Below are positions 63,424 through 64,000 of a DNA stretch of 64,000 nt, one piece after another (position 1 is the stretch's first letter; the number at the start of each line of letters is the position of its first letter). The stretch spans positions 1-64,000 of the forward strand of contig JAMWZA010000012.1 of NCBI GenBank assembly GCA_024305105.1. The letters are read 5' to 3'. Made by a program: the position numbers and the translations under genes. Source of the DNA: Marinoscillum sp. (GTDB lineage Bacteria; Bacteroidota; Bacteroidia; Cytophagales; Cyclobacteriaceae). Under the pieces are notes generated by a model, which made no database searches, was not told the DNA's origin, and saw only the letters and a list, made by a program, of their open reading frames with translations.

Positions 63424-63685
63424 CTCAGCGCTGATTGGAGTAAAGAATTGGTTGTCTTCCTTTTCGCAGTGTTGCCTGGTCTCTGCAAGCGCGTGACGTG
63501 CTTCTCGAAGCACTGCGAGCGCCAGTTTGTTGTTATTTTGGGTTACTCAGCGCTGCGAGAGCGATAAAACCCACCGTTTTTCTTAACTCAGCGCTAATTG
63601 GAGTAAAGAATTGATTGTCTTCCTTCTCGCAGCGTTGCATGGTCTCTGCAAGCGTGTGACGTGCTTTCCGCAGCACTGCGAGAGC
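63424..63685. repeat. pair of 99-bp direct repeats
   Basis: The blocks 63424-63522 and 63587-63685 are 163 bases apart and nearly identical. Both start CTCAGCGCT, hold paired CTCTGCAAGCG and end in CACTGCGAG; inner arms CTCGCAG and CTGCGAG can form a hairpin. A further CTCAGCGCT lies between them at 63546-63554. No frame is convincing here. Confidence 0.7.
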
Positions 63686-63830
63686 TATTCCAACGCATGA
63701 TGGTACCTACTCAGCTCTGAGTAGAACGTGGTGCTAGCAATATGCAATAGAATATGTTGATCAAAGAATTGTTATTGGGGCCTTTATCATCAAGCACGAG
63801 CTCCGTCTCTCTGATGCGGAACCCCAAGCT

Positions 63831-63852
63831 CATTGGGTTTGTAATCCGAATG
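63831..63852. repeat. REP-like element, copy 3 (partial)
   Basis: A hairpin-A-like CATTGGG/CCGAATG pair around TTTGTAAT is followed by AGCCTCG, as in copy 1. Hairpin B and the tail are absent, so this is a decayed copy. Confidence 0.5.
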
Positions 63853-64000
63853 TTTAGAGCCTCGACAAATCTTAATTTGAAGTAGCTTCTGGTAGCCTCA
63901 AACTTTAATATTTCTTTAAATATTACTTGTTAGCTCCATTTATTAAAAATATATTCACTCACAACTTAATTACAACTAAAACAATCTATGAAATCGTCTA
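63853..64000. other. AT-rich end of the window
   Basis: No gene, repeat or terminator is visible. An ATG lies at the extreme end (63987), which may open a gene beyond the window. Confidence 0.35.

Overview
The window looks like a chromosomal segment of a Bacteroidota bacterium, most likely a marine-type Cytophagales member (inference from gene content; no rRNA is present). Supporting signs are promoter -7 boxes of the TAnnTTTG type, a FISUMP-domain protein, a SiaB-like kinase, PadR-coupled large FtsX permeases, beta-barrel and lipoprotein signals, and several conserved unknowns typical of the phylum. Gene order is compact, both strands are used, and no prophage or CRISPR array is visible.

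Layout. 1-8 kb: a GMC oxidoreductase with its small subunit, two convergent L,D-transpeptidases, a secreted amidohydrolase and a hybrid histidine kinase. 8-15 kb: tRNA-Arg(ACG), an outer-membrane-type protein, a PAP2-like membrane protein behind rpoN, asnS, an M23 peptidase overlapping a sterol-desaturase-like hydroxylase, and a FISUMP protein. 15-19 kb: tRNA-Arg(CCT) followed by decayed tandem copies of its 3' half, a transglutaminase-like/DUF350 pair, a TIM-barrel isomerase and hflX. 19-24 kb: a polysaccharide export module (glycosyltransferase, Wza-like lipoprotein, tyrosine autokinase, PHP-type tyrosine phosphatase). 24-34 kb: TPR protein, phosphosulfolactate synthase overlapping a DUF368 lipid-carrier translocase (popT-like), aroE, uvrB, a four-module VOC protein, a SiaB-like kinase and a large helical unknown. 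34-38.5 kb: the leucine operon leuC-leuD-leuB-leuA with a strong terminator. 38.5-44.5 kb: small conserved proteins, a secreted DinB-fold protein, a Tat-type Gfo/Idh/MocA oxidoreductase, a two-component system and a coiled-coil membrane protein. 44.5-50 kb: a YefM/YoeB toxin-antitoxin pair with a recognisable operator, an EamA transporter, an HExxH lipoprotein and a debranching-type glycoside hydrolase. 50-53 kb: an ECF sigma operon (secreted alpha/beta hydrolase, sigma factor, four-helix membrane protein). 53-61 kb: PadR regulator plus ABC permease, a fatty-acid desaturase, and a TPR histidine kinase/NarL-type regulator pair. 61-64 kb: an MBL hydrolase, a RAYT transposase remnant with REP-like repeats, an ArsR/AHSA1 pair and an 800-base gene-free repeat tract.

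How the parts relate. Much of the window serves the cell envelope: peptidoglycan cross-linking and hydrolysis, capsule export with a kinase/phosphatase switch, recycling of the undecaprenyl carrier, and lipid modification. The most unusual signals are non-coding: both tRNA-Arg genes appear to have decayed copies of their own 3' half just downstream (strong for CCT, weak for ACG); tRNA-Arg(ACG) seems to have swapped the universal G19-C56 tertiary pair for A19-U56; the YefM/YoeB operator keeps the two-box, 12-bp geometry known from E. coli; and a dead RAYT sits among its probable REP elements. The most interesting protein pairings are phosphosulfolactate synthase with the DUF368 translocase, the transglutaminase-like protein with DUF350, and the sigma factor with a non-canonical membrane partner.
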